A stretch of 64,000 bases of DNA from Hydractinia symbiolongicarpus (Eukaryota > Cnidaria > Hydrozoa > Anthoathecata > Hydractiniidae): assembly GCF_029227915.1 (NCBI RefSeq), contig NC_079879.1:29828501-29892500 (forward strand), written 5' to 3'. Made by a program: the position numbers and the translations under genes. Below the pieces are notes generated by a model. That model was not told the origin of the DNA and did no database searches. It saw only the letters and a list, made by a program, of their open reading frames with translations. The stretch's first letter is position 1. Each line of letters begins with the position of its first letter. This document shows positions 27,551 through 39,548 of this stretch, one piece after another.

Positions 27551-28654
27551 AGCGTCTCATCAAAAATGAAAACATTTTTGAAAACTACAAGTCTCATGCG
27601 TTTTAGTGATGAAAAAAAATAATTTAAAGAATCGTTTTGAAAATGAGTTTACTCCCTGGGTACTTTCTTTGTATACTTTTGACTATACGGGCCGAGTCCG
27701 GGATTTACGGGAAATCGCAGGTTTTCGTTTGCCGGCGATTAAACTTCTTTTATTCAGCGTCTCATCAAAAATAAAAACATTTTTGAAAACTACAAGTCCA
27801 TGCGTTTTAGTGGTGAAAAAATAATTTAAAAACTCGTTCGGGAAATGAGTTTACTCCCTGGGTACTTTCTTTGTATACTTTTGACTATGCGGGCCAAGCC
27901 CGGGATTTACGGGAAATCGCGGGTTTTTGTTTGCCGGCGATTAAACTTCTTTTATTCAGCGTCTCATCAAAAATAAAAACATTTTTGAAAACTACAAGTC
28001 CATGCGTTTTAGTGGTGAAAAAATAATTTAAAAAATCGTTCGGGAAATGAGTTTACTCCCTGGGTACTTTCTTTGTATACTTTTGACTATGCGGGCCAAG
28101 CCCGGGATTTACGGAAAATCGCGGGTTTTCGTTTGCCGGCGATTAAACTTCTTTCATTAAGCGTCTCATCAAAAATGAAAACATTTTTGAAAACTACAAG
28201 TCTCATGCGTTTTAGTGGTGAAAAAGTAATTTAAAAAATCGTTCGGGAAATGAGTTTACTCCCAGGGTACTTTCTTTGTATACTTTTGACTATGCGGGCC
28301 AAGCCCGGGATTTACGGGAAATCGCAGGTTTTCGTTTGCCGGCGATTAAACTTCTTTCCTTAAGCGTCTCATCAAAAATGAAAACATTTTTGAAAACTAC
28401 AAGTCTCATGCGTTTAGTGGTAAAAAAATAATGTAAAAAATCGTTAGGGAAATGAGTTTACTCCCTGGGTACTTTCCTTGTATACTTTTGACAATACGGG
28501 CCGAGTCCGGGGTTTACGGGAAATGGCGGGATTTCGTTTGCCGGCGATTAAACTTCTTTTATTCAGCGTCTCATCAAAAATGAAAACATTTTTGAAAACT
28601 ACAAGTCTCATGCGTTTTAGTGGTGAAAAAATAATTTAAAAAATCTTTCTGGAA
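24747..28654 (+). repeat. ~4 kb segmental duplication, copy 1
   Basis: This block recurs about 31 kb downstream in the same orientation. The offset is 30,778 bp up to 25,615 and 30,964 bp after it, because copy 2 has one extra 186-bp monomer. At 25,615 this copy has a fused monomer: its beginning matches the shortened monomer of copy 2 and its later part (from ACTACACGGG) matches the monomer after it. Paired monomers include 24,795 with 55,573, 26,249 with 57,213 and 27,606 with 58,570. Confidence 0.87.
27438..28654 (+). repeat. 6-mer higher-order repeat A-F (1,217 bp)
   Basis: Six distinguishable monomers. A has TCTTTCTGGAAATG and AAAACGCGAG; B has TTTAGTGATG; C has GCGGGTTTTTG; D has TTACGGAAAATCG; E has CTCCCAGGG and TTTCCTTAAG; F has GTATACTTTTGACAATACGG in the later copies and AATGTAAAAAATCG. 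A recurs at 28,655, exactly 1,217 bp later. Near-complete copies lie at 58,402-59,618 and 59,619-60,835, and B-F recur at about 29.63-30.68 kb. Confidence 0.87.
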
Positions 28655-30682
28655 ATGAGTTTACTCACAGGGTACTTTCTTTGTATACATTCGACTATAC
28701 GGGCCAAGCCCCGGATTTACGGGAAAACGCGGGATTTCGTTTGCCGGCGATTAAACCTCTATCATTAAGCGTCTCATCAAAAATGAAAACATTTTTGAAA
28801 ACTACAAGTCTTATGCGTTTTAGTGGTGAAAAAATAATTTAAAAAATCGTTCGGGAAATAAGTTTACTCCCTGGGTACTTTCTTTGTATACTTTTGACTA
28901 TACGGGCCGAGACCGGGATTTACAAGAAATCGCGGATTTTTGTTTGCCAGCGATTAAACTTCTTTTATTCAGCGTCTCATCAAAAATGAAAACATTTTTG
29001 AAAACTACAAGTCTCATGCGTTTTAGTGGTGAAAAGATAATTTAAAAAATCGTTTTGGAAATGGGTTTACTCACAGGGTACTTTCTTTGTATACATTTGA
29101 CTATGCGGGCCGAGTCCGGGTTTTACGGGAAATTGCGGATTTTCGTTTGCCGGCGATTAAACTTCTTTTATTCAGCGTCCCATCAAATATGAAAACATTT
29201 TTGAAAACTACAAGTCTCATGCGTTCAGTGGTAAAAAAATAATATAAAAAATCGTTCGGGAAATGAGTTTACTCCCTGGGTACATTCTTTGTATACTTTT
29301 GACTATACGGGCCGAGTCCGGGGTTTACGGGAAATGGCGGGATTTCGTTTGCCGGCGATTAAACTTCTTTTATTCAGCGTCTCATCAAATATGAAAACAT
29401 TTTTGAAAACTACAAGTCTCATGCGTTTTAGTGGTGAAAAAATAATTTAAAAAATCGTTCGGGAAATGAGTTTACTCCCTGGGTACTTTCTTTGTATACA
29501 TTCGACTATACGGGCCAAGCCCCGGATTTACGGGAAAACGCGGGATTTCGTTTGCCGGCGATTAAACCTCTATCATTAAGCGTCTCATCAAAAATGAAAA
29601 CATTTTTGAAAACTACAAGTCTCATGCGTTTTAGTGATGAAAAAAAATAATTTAAAGAATCGTTTTGAAAATGATTTTACTCCCTGGGTACTTTCTTTGT
29701 ATACTTTTGACTATACGGGCCGAGTCCGGGATTTACGGGAAATCGCAGGTTTTCGTTTGCCGGCGATTAAACTTCTTTTATTCAGCGTCTCATCAAAAAT
29801 AAAAACATTTTTGAAAACTACAAGTCCATGCGTTTTAGTGGTGAAAAAATAATTTAAAAACTCGTTCGGGAAATGAGTTTACTCCCTGGGTACTTTCTTT
29901 GTATACTTTTGACTATGCGGGCCAAGCCCGGGATTTACGGGAAATCGCGGGTTTTTGTTTGCCGGCGATTAAACTTCTTTTATTCAGCGTCTCATCAAAA
30001 ATAAAAACATTTTTGAAAACTACAAGTCCATGCGTTTTAGTGGTGAAAAAATAATTTAAAAAATCGTTCGGGAAATGAGTTTACTCCCTGGGTACTTTCT
30101 TTGTATACTTTTGACTATGCGGGCCAAGCCCGGGATTTACGGAAAATCGCGGGTTTTCGTTTGCCGGCGATTAAACTTCTTTCATTAAGCGTCTCATCAA
30201 AAATGAAAACATTTTTGAAAACTACAAGTCTCATGCGTTTTAGTGGTGAAAAAGTAATTTAAAAAATCGTTCGGGAAATGAGTTTACTCCCAGGGTACTT
30301 TCTTTGTATACTTTTGACTATGCGGGCCAAGCCCGGGATTTACGGGAAATCGCAGGTTTTCGTTTGCCGGCGATTAAACTTCTTTCCTTAAGCGTCTCAT
30401 CAAAAATGAAAACATTTTTGAAAACTACAAGTCTCATGCGTTTAGTGGTAAAAAAATAATGTAAAAAATCGTTAGGGAAATGAGTTTACTCCCTGGGTAC
30501 TTTCCTTGTATACTTTTGACAATACGGGCCGAGTCCGGGGTTTACGGGAAATGGCGGGATTTCGTTTGCCGGCGATTAAACTTCTTTTATTCAGCGTCTC
30601 ATCAAAAATGAAAACATTTTTGAAAACTACAAGTCTCATGCGTTTTAGTGGTGAAAAAATAATTTAAAAAATCTTTCTGGAA
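28655..30682 (+). repeat. 10-mer composite higher-order repeat (2,028 bp)
   Basis: The order is an A-type monomer, then G (GAGACCGGGATTTACAAG), H (GTTTTGGAAATGGG), I (GTACATTCTTTG), another A-type monomer, then B to F of the 6-mer. The next A-type monomer starts at 30,683. The unit combines the 1,217-bp 6-mer with a G-H-I insertion and shows modular growth of the array. Confidence 0.82.
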
Positions 30683-32440
30683 ATGAGTTTACTCACAGGG
30701 TACTTTCTTTGTATACATTCGACTATACGGGCCAAGCCCCGGATTTACGGGAAAACGCGGGATGTCGTTTGCCGGCGATTAAACCTCTATCATTAAGCGT
30801 CTCATCAAAAATGAAAACATTTTTGAAAACTACAAGTCTTATGCGTTTTAGTGGTGAAAAAATAATTTAAAAAATCGTTCGGGAAATAAGTTTACTCCCT
30901 GGGTACTTTCTTTGTATACTTTTGACTATACGGGCCGAGACCGGGATTTACAAGAAATCGCGGATTTTTGTTTGCCAGCGATTAAACTTCTTTTATTCAG
31001 CGTCTCATCAAAAATGAAAACATTTTTGAAAACTACAAGTCTCATGCGTTTTAGTGGTGAAAAGATAATTTAAAAAATCGTTTTGGAAATGGGTTTACTC
31101 ACAGGGTACTTTCTTTGTATACATTTGACTATGCGGGCCGAGTCCGGGTTTTACGGGAAATTGCGGATTTTCGTTTGCCGGCGATTAAACTTCTTTTATT
31201 CAGCGTCCCATCAAATATGAAAACATTTTTGAAAACTACAAGTCTCATGCGTTCAGTGGTGAAAAAATAATTTAAAAAATCGTTCGGGAAATGAGTTTAC
31301 TCCCTGGGTACTTTCTTTGTATACATTCGACTATACGGGCCAAGCCCCGGATTTACGGGAAAACGCGGGATTTCGTTTGCTGGCGATTAAACCTCTATCA
31401 TTAAGCGTCTCATCAAAAATGAAAACATTTTTGAAAACTACAAGTCTCATGCGTTTTAGTAGTGAAAAAATAATTTAAAAAATCGTTCGGGAAATAAGTT
31501 TACTCCCTGGGTACTTTCTTTGTATACTTTTGACTATACGGGCCGAGACCGGGATTTACAAGAAATCGCGGATTTTTGTTTGCCAGCGATTAAACTTCTT
31601 TTATTCAGCGTCTCATCAAAAATGAAAACATTTTTGAAAACTACAAGTCTCATGCAATTTAGTGGTGAAAAGATAATTTAAAAAATCGTTTTGAAAATGG
31701 GTTTACTCACAGGGTACTTTCTTTGTATACATTCGACTATACGGGCCTAGCCCGGGATTTACGGGAAATCGCGGGTTTTCGTTTGCCGGCAATTAAACCA
31801 CTTTCATTAAGCGTCTCACAAAAATGAAAACATTTTTGAAAACTACAAGTCTCATGCGTTTTAGTGGTGAAAAAAAAATTAAAAAATCGTTTGGGAAATG
31901 AGTTTACTCCCTGGGTACTTTCTTTGTATACTTTTGACTATACGGGCCGAGTCCGGGTTTTACGGGAAATTGCGGATTTTCGTCTGCCGGCGATTAAACT
32001 TCTTTTATTCAGCGTCCCATCAAATATGAAAACATTTTTGAAAACTACAAGTCTCATGCGTTCAGTGGTAAAAAAATAATATAAAAAATCGTTCGGGAAA
32101 TGAGTTTACTCCCTGGGTACTTTCTTTGTATACTTTTGACTATACGGGCCGAGTCCGGGGTTTACGGGAAATGGCAAGATTTCGTTTGCCGGCGATTAAA
32201 CTTCTTTTATTCAGCGTGTCATCAAAAATGAAAACATTTTTGAAAACTACAAGTCTCATGCGTTTTAGTGGTGAAAAAATAATTTAAAAAATCGTTCGGG
32301 AAATGAGTTTACTCCCTGGGTACTTTTTTTGTATACTTTTGACTATACGGGAAATGGCAGGTTTTCGTTTGCCGGCGATTAAACTCCTTTTATTAATCAG
32401 CGTCTCATCAAAAATGAAAACATTTTTGAAAACTACAAGT
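30683..32440 (+). repeat. A-G-H continuation and trimer-like monomers
   Basis: A-type, G and H monomers repeat, followed by A-type, G and a CCTAGCCCGG monomer, then a TCAAATATG monomer starting near 31,891. The part from about 31,280 recurs near 34,505 (offset 3,225 bp, 31,891 with 35,116) and again near 62,860 (31,891 with 63,464, offset 31,573 bp). A shortened monomer lies near 32,346. Confidence 0.8.
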
Positions 32441-34240
32441 CTCATGCGTTTTAGTGGTGAAAAAATAATTTAAAAAATCGTTCGGGAAATGAGTTTACAC
32501 CCTGGGTACTTTCTTTGTATACTTTTGACTATACGGGCCGAGTCCAGGATTTAAGGGAAATCGCAGGTTTTCGTTTGCCGGCGATTAAACTTCTTTCATT
32601 CAGCGTGTCATCAAAAATGAAAACATTTTTAAAAACTACAAGTCTCATGGGCTTTAGTGGTGAAATAATAATTTAAAAAATCGTTTGGGAAATGAGTTTA
32701 CTCCCTGGGTACTTTCTTTGTATACTTTTGACTATACGGGCCGAGTCCGGGATTTACGGGAAATCGCAGGTTTTCGTTTGCCGGCGATTAAACTTCTTTC
32801 ATTAAGCGTCTCATCAAAAATGAAAACATTTTTGAAAACTACAAGTCTCATGCGTTTTAGTGGTGAAAAAAAAATTAAAAAATCGTTCGGGAAACGAGTT
32901 TACTCCCTGGGTACTTTCTTTGTATACTTTTGACTATACGGGCCGAGTCCGGGATTTACGGGAAATCGCAGGTTTTCGTTTGCCGGCGATTAAACTTCTT
33001 TTATTCAGCGTCTCATCAAAAATAAAAACATTTTTGAAAACTACAAGTCCATGCGTTTTAGTGGTGAAAAATTAATTTAAAAAATCGTTCGGGAAATGAG
33101 TTTACTCCCTGGGTACTTTCTTTGTATACTTTTGACTATGCGGGCCAAGCCCGGGATTTACGGGAAATCGCGGGTTTTCGTTTGCCGGCGATTAAACTTC
33201 TTTCATTAAGCGTCTCATCAAAAATAAAAACATTTTTGAAAACTACAAGTCTCATGCGTTTTAGTGGTGAAAAAATAATTTAAAAAATCGTTCGGGAAAT
33301 GAGTTTACTCCCAGGGTACTTTCTTTGTATACTTTTGACTATACGGGCCGAGTCCGGGATTTACGGGAAATTGCGGATTTTCGTTTGCCGGCGATTAAAC
33401 TTCTTTTATTCAGCGTCCCATCAAATATGAAAACATTTTTGAAAACTACAAGTCTCATGCGTTTAGTGGTAAAAAAATAATGTAAAAAATCGTTCGGGAA
33501 ATGAGTTTACTCCATGGGTACTTTCTTTGTATACTTTTGACTATACGGGCCGAGTCCGGGGTTTACGGGAAATGGCGGGATTTCGTTTGCCGGCGAATAA
33601 ACTTCTTTTATTCAGCGTATCATCAAAAATGAAAACATTTTTGAAAACTACAAGTCTCATGCGTTTTAGTGGTGAAAAAATAATTTAAAAAATCGTTCGG
33701 GAAATGAGTTTACTCCCTGGGTACTTTCTTTGTATACTTTTGGCTATACGGGCCGAGTCCGGGGTTTACGGGAAATGGCGGGATTTCGTTTGCCGGCGAT
33801 TAAACTTCTTTTATTCAGCGTATCATCAAAAATGAAAACATTTTTGAAAACTACAAGTCTCCTGCGTTTTAGTGGTGAAAAAATAATTTAAAAAATCGTT
33901 CGGGAAATGAGTTTACTCCCTGGGTACTTTCTTTGTATACTTTTGACTATCCGGGCCGAGTCCGGGATTTACGGGAAATCGCAGGTTTTCGTTTGGCGGC
34001 AATTAAACTTCTTTTATTCAGCGTCTCATCAAAAATAAAAACATTTTTGAAAACTACAAGTCTCATGCGTTTTAGTGGTGAAAAAAAAATTTAAAAAATC
34101 GTTCGGGAAATGAGTTTACACCCTGGGTACTTTCTTTGTAACTTTTGACTATACGGGCCGAGTCCAGGATTTAAGGGAAATCGCAGGTTTTCGTTTGCCG
34201 GCGATTAAACTTCTTTTATTCAGCGTCTCATCAAAAATGA
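32440..34240 (+). repeat. ~1.8 kb duplication, copy 1 (offset 10,107 bp)
   Basis: It is collinear with about 42,547-44,347. Monomers at 32,685 and 32,860 pair with 42,792 and 42,967. Shared markers include GAAACGAGTTTAC, TCCATGGGTAC, TTTTGGCTATACGG, ACTATCCGGG and GTTTGGCGGC. Very few base differences are visible across the block (for example GTATAC against GTTTAC near 43,030), so the copying is recent. Confidence 0.87.
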
Positions 34241-35115
34241 AAACATTTTTGAAAACTACAAGTCTCATGCGTTTTAGTGGTGAAAAAATAATTTAAAAAT
34301 TCGTTCGGGAAATGAGTTTACTCACTGGGTTCTTTCCTTGTATACTTTTGACTATACGGGCCGAGTGCGGGATTTACGGGAAATCGCGGGTTTTCGTTTG
34401 CAGGCGATTAAACTTCTTTTATTCAGCGTCTCATCAAAAATGAAACCATTTTTAAAAACTACAAGTCTCATGCGTTTTAGTGGTGAAAAAAAAATTTAAA
34501 AAATCGTTCGGGAAATGAGTTTACTCCCTGGGTACTTTCTTTGTATACATTCGACTATACGGGCCAAGCCCCGGATTTACGGGAAAACGCGGGATTTCGT
34601 TTGCTGGCGATTAAACCTCTATCATTAAGCGTCTCATCAAAAATGAAAACATTTTTGAAAACTACAAGTCTCATGCGTTTTAGTAGTGAAAAAATAATTT
34701 AAAAAATCGTTCGGGAAATAAGTTTACTCCCTGGGTACTTTCTTTGTATACTTTTGACTATACGGGCCGAGACCGGGATTTACAAGAAATCGCGGATTTT
34801 TGTTTGCCAGCGATTAAACTTCTTTTATTCAGCGTCTCATCAAAAATGAAAACATTTTTGAAAACTACAAGTCTCATGCAATTTAGTGGTGAAAAGATAA
34901 TTTAAAAAATCGTTTTGAAAATGGGTTTACTCACAGGGTACTTTCTTTGTATACATTCGACTATACGGGCCTAGCCCGGGATTTACGGGAAATCGCGGGT
35001 TTTCGTTTGCCGGCGATTAAACCACTTTCATTAAGCGTCTCACAAAAATGAAAACATTTTTGAAAACTACAAGTCTCATGCGTTTTAGTGGTGAAAAAAA
35101 AAATTAAAAAATCGT
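34241..35115 (+). repeat. Copy of the A-G-CCTAGCCC monomers
   Basis: After two monomers that include CTCACTGGGTTCTTTCC and GAAACCATTTTT, the A-type, G and CCTAGCCC monomers of 31.3-31.9 kb reappear at 34.5-35.1 kb with the same CATGCAATTTAG and TTTAGTAGTG variants. Confidence 0.8.
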
Positions 35116-36703
35116 TTGGGAAATGAGTTTACTCCCTGGGTACTTTCTTTGTATACTTTTGACTATACGGGCCGAGTCCGGGTTTTACGGGAAATTGCGG
35201 ATTTTCGTTTGCCGGCGATTAAACTTCTTTTATTCAGCGTCCCATCAAATATGAAAACATTTTTGAAAACTACAAGTCTCATGCGTTCAGTGGTAAAAAA
35301 ATAATATAAAAAATCGTTCGGGCAATGAGTTTACTCCCTGGGTACTTTCTTTGTATACTTTTGACTATACGGGCCGAGTCCGGGGTTTACGGGAAATGGC
35401 AAGATTTCGTTTGCCGGCGATTAAACTTTTTTTATTCAGCGTCTCATCAAAAATGAAAACATTTTTGAAAACTACAAGTCTCATGCGTTTTAGTGGTGAA
35501 AAAATAATTTAAAAAATCGTTCGGGAAATGAGTTTACTCCCTGGGTACTTTCTTTGTATACTTTTGACTATACGGGAAATGGCAGGTTTTCGTTTGCCGG
35601 CGATTAAACTCCTTTTTTTAATCAGCGTCTCATCAAAAATGAAAACATTTTTGAAAACTACAAGTCTCATGCGTTTTAGTGGTGAAAAAATAATTTAAAA
35701 AATCGTTCGGGAAATGAGTTTACACCCTGGGTACTTTCTTTGTATACTTTTGACTATACGGGCCGAGTCCAGGATTTAAGGGAAATCGCAGGTTTTCGTT
35801 TGCCGGCGATTAAACTTCTTTCATTCAGCGTGTCATCAAAAATGAAAACATTTTTAAAAACTACAAGTCTCATGCGTTTTAGTGGTGAAAAAAAAAATTA
35901 AAAAATCGTTTGGGAAATGAGTTTACTCCCTGGGTACTTTCTTTGTATACTTTTGACTATACGGGCCGAGTCCGGGTTTTACGGGAAATTGCGGATTTTC
36001 GTTTGCCGGCGATTAAACTTCTTTTATTCAGCGTCCCATCAAATATGAAAACATTTTTGAAAACTACAAGTCTCATGCGTTCAGTGGTAAAAAAATAATA
36101 TAAAAAATCGTTCGGGAAATGAGTTTACTCCCTGGGTACTTTCTTTGTATACTTTTGACTATACGGGCCGAGTCCGGGGTTTACGGGAAATGGCAAGATT
36201 TCGTTTGCCGGCGATTAAACTTCTTTTATTCAGCGTCTCATCAAAAATGAAAACATTTTTGAAAACTACAAGTCTCATGCGTTTTAGTGGTGAAAAAATA
36301 ATTTAAAAAATCGTTCGGGAAATGAGTTTACTCCCTGGGTACTTTCTTTGTATACTTTTGACTATACGGGAAATGGCAGGTTTTCGTTTGCCGGCGATTA
36401 AACTCCTTTTTTTAATCAGCGTCTCATCAAAAATGAAAACATTTTTGAAAACTACAAGTCTCATGCGTTTTAGTGGTGAAAAAATAATTTAAAAAATCGT
36501 TCGGGAAATGAGTTTACACCCTGGGTACTTTCTTTGTATACTTTTGACTATACGGGCCGAGTCCAGGATTTAAGGGAAATCGCAGGTTTTCGTTTGCCGG
36601 CGATTAAACTTCTTTCATTCAGCGTGTCATCAAAAATGAAAACATTTTTAAAAACTACAAGTCTCATGGGCTTTAGTGGTGAAATAATAATTTAAAAAAT
36701 CGT
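35116..36703 (+). repeat. 4-mer higher-order repeat, two copies of 794 bp
   Basis: The unit is a TCAAATATG monomer, a GGCAAGATTTCG monomer, a shortened monomer (ACTATACGGGAAATGGC) and a GTTTACACCCTGGG monomer. The first recurs at 35,116 and 35,910, exactly 794 bp apart. The unit is below four times 203 bp because of the shortened monomer. A related, less regular version lies at about 31.9-32.7 kb. Confidence 0.87.
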
Positions 36704-38730
36704 TTGGGAAATGAGTTTACTCCCTGGGTACTTTCTTTGTATACTTTTGACTATACGGGCCGAGTCCGGGATTTACGGGAAATCGCAGGTTTTCGTTTGC
36801 CGGCGATTAAACTTCTTTCATTAAGCGTCTCATCAAAAATAAAAACATTTTTGAAAACTACAAGTCTCATGCGTTTTAGTGGTGAAAAAATAATTTAAAA
36901 AATCGTTCGGGAAATGAGTTTACTCCCAGGGTACTTTCTTTGTATACTTTTGACTATACGGGCCGAGTCCGGGATTTACGGGAAATTGCGGATTTTCGTT
37001 TGCCGGCGATTAAACTTCTTTTATTCAGCGTACCATCAAATATGAAAACATTTTTGAAAACTACAAGTCTCATGCGTTTAGTGGTAAAAAAATAATGTAA
37101 AAAATCGTTCGGGAAATGAGTTTACTCCATGGGTACTTTCTTTGTATACTTTTGACTATACGGGCCGAGTCCGGGGTTTACGGGAAATGGCGGGATTTCG
37201 TTTGCCGGCGAATAAACTTCTTTTATTCAGCGTATCATCAAAAATGAAAACATTTTTGAAAACTACAAGTCTCATGCGTTTTAGTGGTGAAAAAATAATT
37301 TAAAAAATTGTTCGGGAAATGAGTTTACTCCCTGGGTACTTTCTTTGTATACTTTTGGCTATACGGGCCGAGTCCGGGGTTTACGGGAAATGGCGGGATT
37401 TCGTTTGCCGGCGATTAAACTTCTTTTATTCAGCGTATCATCAAAAATGAAAACATTTTTGAAAACTACAAGTCTCATGCGTTTTAGTGGTGAAAAAATA
37501 ATTTAAAAAATCGTTCGGGAAATGAGTTTACCCCCTGGGTACTTTCTTTGTATACTTTTGACTATCCGGGCCGAGTCCGGGATTTACGGGAAATCGCAGG
37601 TTTTCGTTTGGCGGCAATTAAACTTCTTTTATTCAGCGTCTCATCAAAAATAAAAACATTTTTGAAAATTACAAGTCTCATGCGTTTTAGTGGTGAAAAA
37701 ATAATTTAAAAAATCGTTCGGGAAATGAGTTTACTCCCAGGGTACTTTCTTTGTATACTTTTGACTATACGGGCCGAGTCCGGGATTTACGGGAAATTGC
37801 GGATTTTCGTTTGCCGGCGATTAAACTTCTTTTATTCAGCGTCCCATCAAATATGAAAACATTTTTGAAAACTACAAGTCTCATGCGTTTAGTGGTAAAA
37901 AAATAATGTAAAAAATCGTTCGGGAAATGAGTTTACTCCATGGGTACTTTCTTTGTATACTTTTGACTATACGGGCCGAGTCCGGGGTTTACGGGAAATG
38001 GCGGGATTTCGTTTGCCGGCGAATAAACTTCTTTTATTCAGCGTATCATCAAAAATGAAAACATTTTTGAAAACTACAAGTCTCATGCGTTTTAGTGGTG
38101 AAAAAATAATTTAAAAAATTGTTCGGGAAATGAGTTTACTCCCTGGGTACTTTCTTTGTATACTTTTGGCTATACGGGCCGAGTCCGGGGTTTACGGGAA
38201 ATGGCGGGATTTCGTTTGCCGGCGATTAAACTTCTTTTATTCAGCGTATCATCAAAAATGAAAACATTTTTGAAAATTACAAGTCTCATGCGTTTTAGTG
38301 GTGAAAAAAAAATTTAAAAAATCGTTCGGGAAATGAGTTTACACCCTGGGTACTTTCTTTGTAACTTTTGACTATACGGGCCGAGTCCAGGATTTAAGGG
38401 AAATCGCAGGTTTTCGTTTGCCGGCGATTAAACTTCTTTTATTCAGCGTCTCATCAAAAATGAAAACATTTTTGAAAACTACAAGTCTCATGCGTTTTAG
38501 TGGTGAAAAAATAATTTAAAAATTCGTTCGGGAAATGAGTTTACTCACTGGGTTCTTTCCTTGTATACTTTTGACTATACGGGCCGAGTGCGGGATTTAC
38601 GGGAAATCGCGGGTTTTCGTTTGCAGGCGATTAAACTTCTTTTATTCAGCGTCTCATCAAAAATGAAACCATTTTTAAAAACTACAAGTCTCATGGGCTT
38701 TAGTGGTGAAATAATAATTTAAAAAATCGT
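36704..38730 (+). repeat. Tandem 4-mer duplication with TCCATGGG and TTGGCTAT monomers
   Basis: The markers CTCCCAGGG (about 36,925 and 37,735), TCCATGGG (about 37,130 and 37,938) and TTTTGGCTATACGG (about 37,356 and 38,166) recur about 810 bp apart. The stretch is built of the same monomers as 32.4-34.5 kb, in a rearranged arrangement. Confidence 0.8.
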
Positions 38731-39264
38731 TTGGGAAATGAGTTTACTCTCTGGGTACTTTCTTTGTATACTTTTGACTATACGGGCCGAGTCCGGGATT
38801 TACGGGAAATCGCAGGTTTTCGTTTGCCGGCGATTAAACTTCTTTCATTAAGCGTCTCATCAAAAATGAAAACATTTTTGAAAACTACAAGTCTCATGCG
38901 TTTTAGTGGTGAAAAAAAAATTTAAAAAATCGTTCGGGAAATGAGTTTACTCCCTGGGTACTTTCTTTGTATACTTTTGACTATACGGGCCGAGTCCGGG
39001 ATTTACGGGAAATCGCGGATTTTCGTTTGCCGGCGATTAAACTTCTTTCATTCAGCGTCCCATCAAATATGAAAACATTTTTGAAAACTACAAGTCTCAT
39101 GCGTTTAGTGGTAAAAAAGTAATATAAAAAATCGTTCGGGAAATGAGTTTACTCCCTGGGTACTTTCTTTGTATACTTTTGACTATACGGGCCGAGTCCG
39201 GGGTTTACGGGAAATGGCGGGATTTCGTTTGCCGGCGATTAAACTTCTTTTATTCAGCGTCTCA

Positions 39265-39286
39265 TCAAAAATGAAAACATTTTTGA
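39265..39286 (+). other. Short dyad symmetry (9-bp arms, 4-bp centre)
   Basis: The arms TCAAAAATG and CATTTTTGA are perfect reverse complements around a centre of AAAA. The element recurs in most monomers. Those with CATTTTTAAAAAC, including type X, keep 7-bp arms. A second, shorter dyad exists in monomers reading CGGGC-CAA-GCCCG or CGGGC-CTA-GCCCG. Such short dyads could form hairpins or cruciforms, which is inference. Confidence 0.8.
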
Positions 39287-39345
39287 AAACTACAAGTCTC
39301 ATGCGTTTTAGTGGTGAAAAAATAATTTAAAAAATCGTTTGGGAA

Positions 39346-39548
39346 ATGAGTTTACTCCCTGGGTACTTTCTTTGTATACTTTTGACTATACGGGCCAAGC
39401 CCGGGATTTACGGGAAATCGCGGGTTTTCGTTTGCCGGCGATTAAACTTCTTTTATTCAGCGTCTCATCAAAAATGAAAACATTTTTAAAAACTACAAGT
39501 CTCATGCGTTTTAGTGGTGAAAAAATAATTTAAAAAATCGTTTGGGAA
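39346..39548 (+). repeat. Reference 203-bp monomer (type X)
   Basis: This monomer is a good reference for the family: exactly 203 bp from ATGAG to the base before the next ATGAG. By hand count it has 35 C and 40 G (36.9% GC) and 11 CpG. In monomer coordinates the parts are: GTATAC near 29-34; CGGG at 46, 57, 66 and 76; GCCGGC at 89-94; a dyad of AAAAATG and CATTTTT around 125-142; TTTAGTGGTG near 164-173; and A-rich runs at 175-192. Because 203 is not a multiple of three, no reading frame continues into the next copy. Confidence 0.95.
39391..39440 (+). other. CpG-rich segment with CGGG motifs at ~10-bp spacing
   Basis: CGGG occurs at 39391, 39402, 39411 and 39421, spacings of 11, 9 and 10 bp, close to one DNA helical turn. 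GCCGGC follows at 39434-39439. The segment holds 8 of the 11 CpG sites of the monomer. The same arrangement recurs in most monomers of both arms; this is the reference example. The helical phasing is seen directly. A role in nucleosome placement or protein binding is inferred. Confidence 0.8.

Noticed and set aside
32346-36370. Separate satellite family for the short monomers
   Set aside because: They align fully with the 203-bp monomer apart from one 20-bp loss and a 3-bp gain, so they are a subtype.
39370-39392. TATA-type promoter in the GTATAC...TATAC segment
   Set aside because: The words are short, occur in every monomer and have no nearby gene. Satellite transcription is possible but cannot be argued from this sequence.
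39427-39443. CENP-B box in TTTCGTTTGCCGGCGAT
   Set aside because: The TTCG half is present, but the essential central A and the CGGG half of the box are not at the required positions. It could at most be a degenerate relative.
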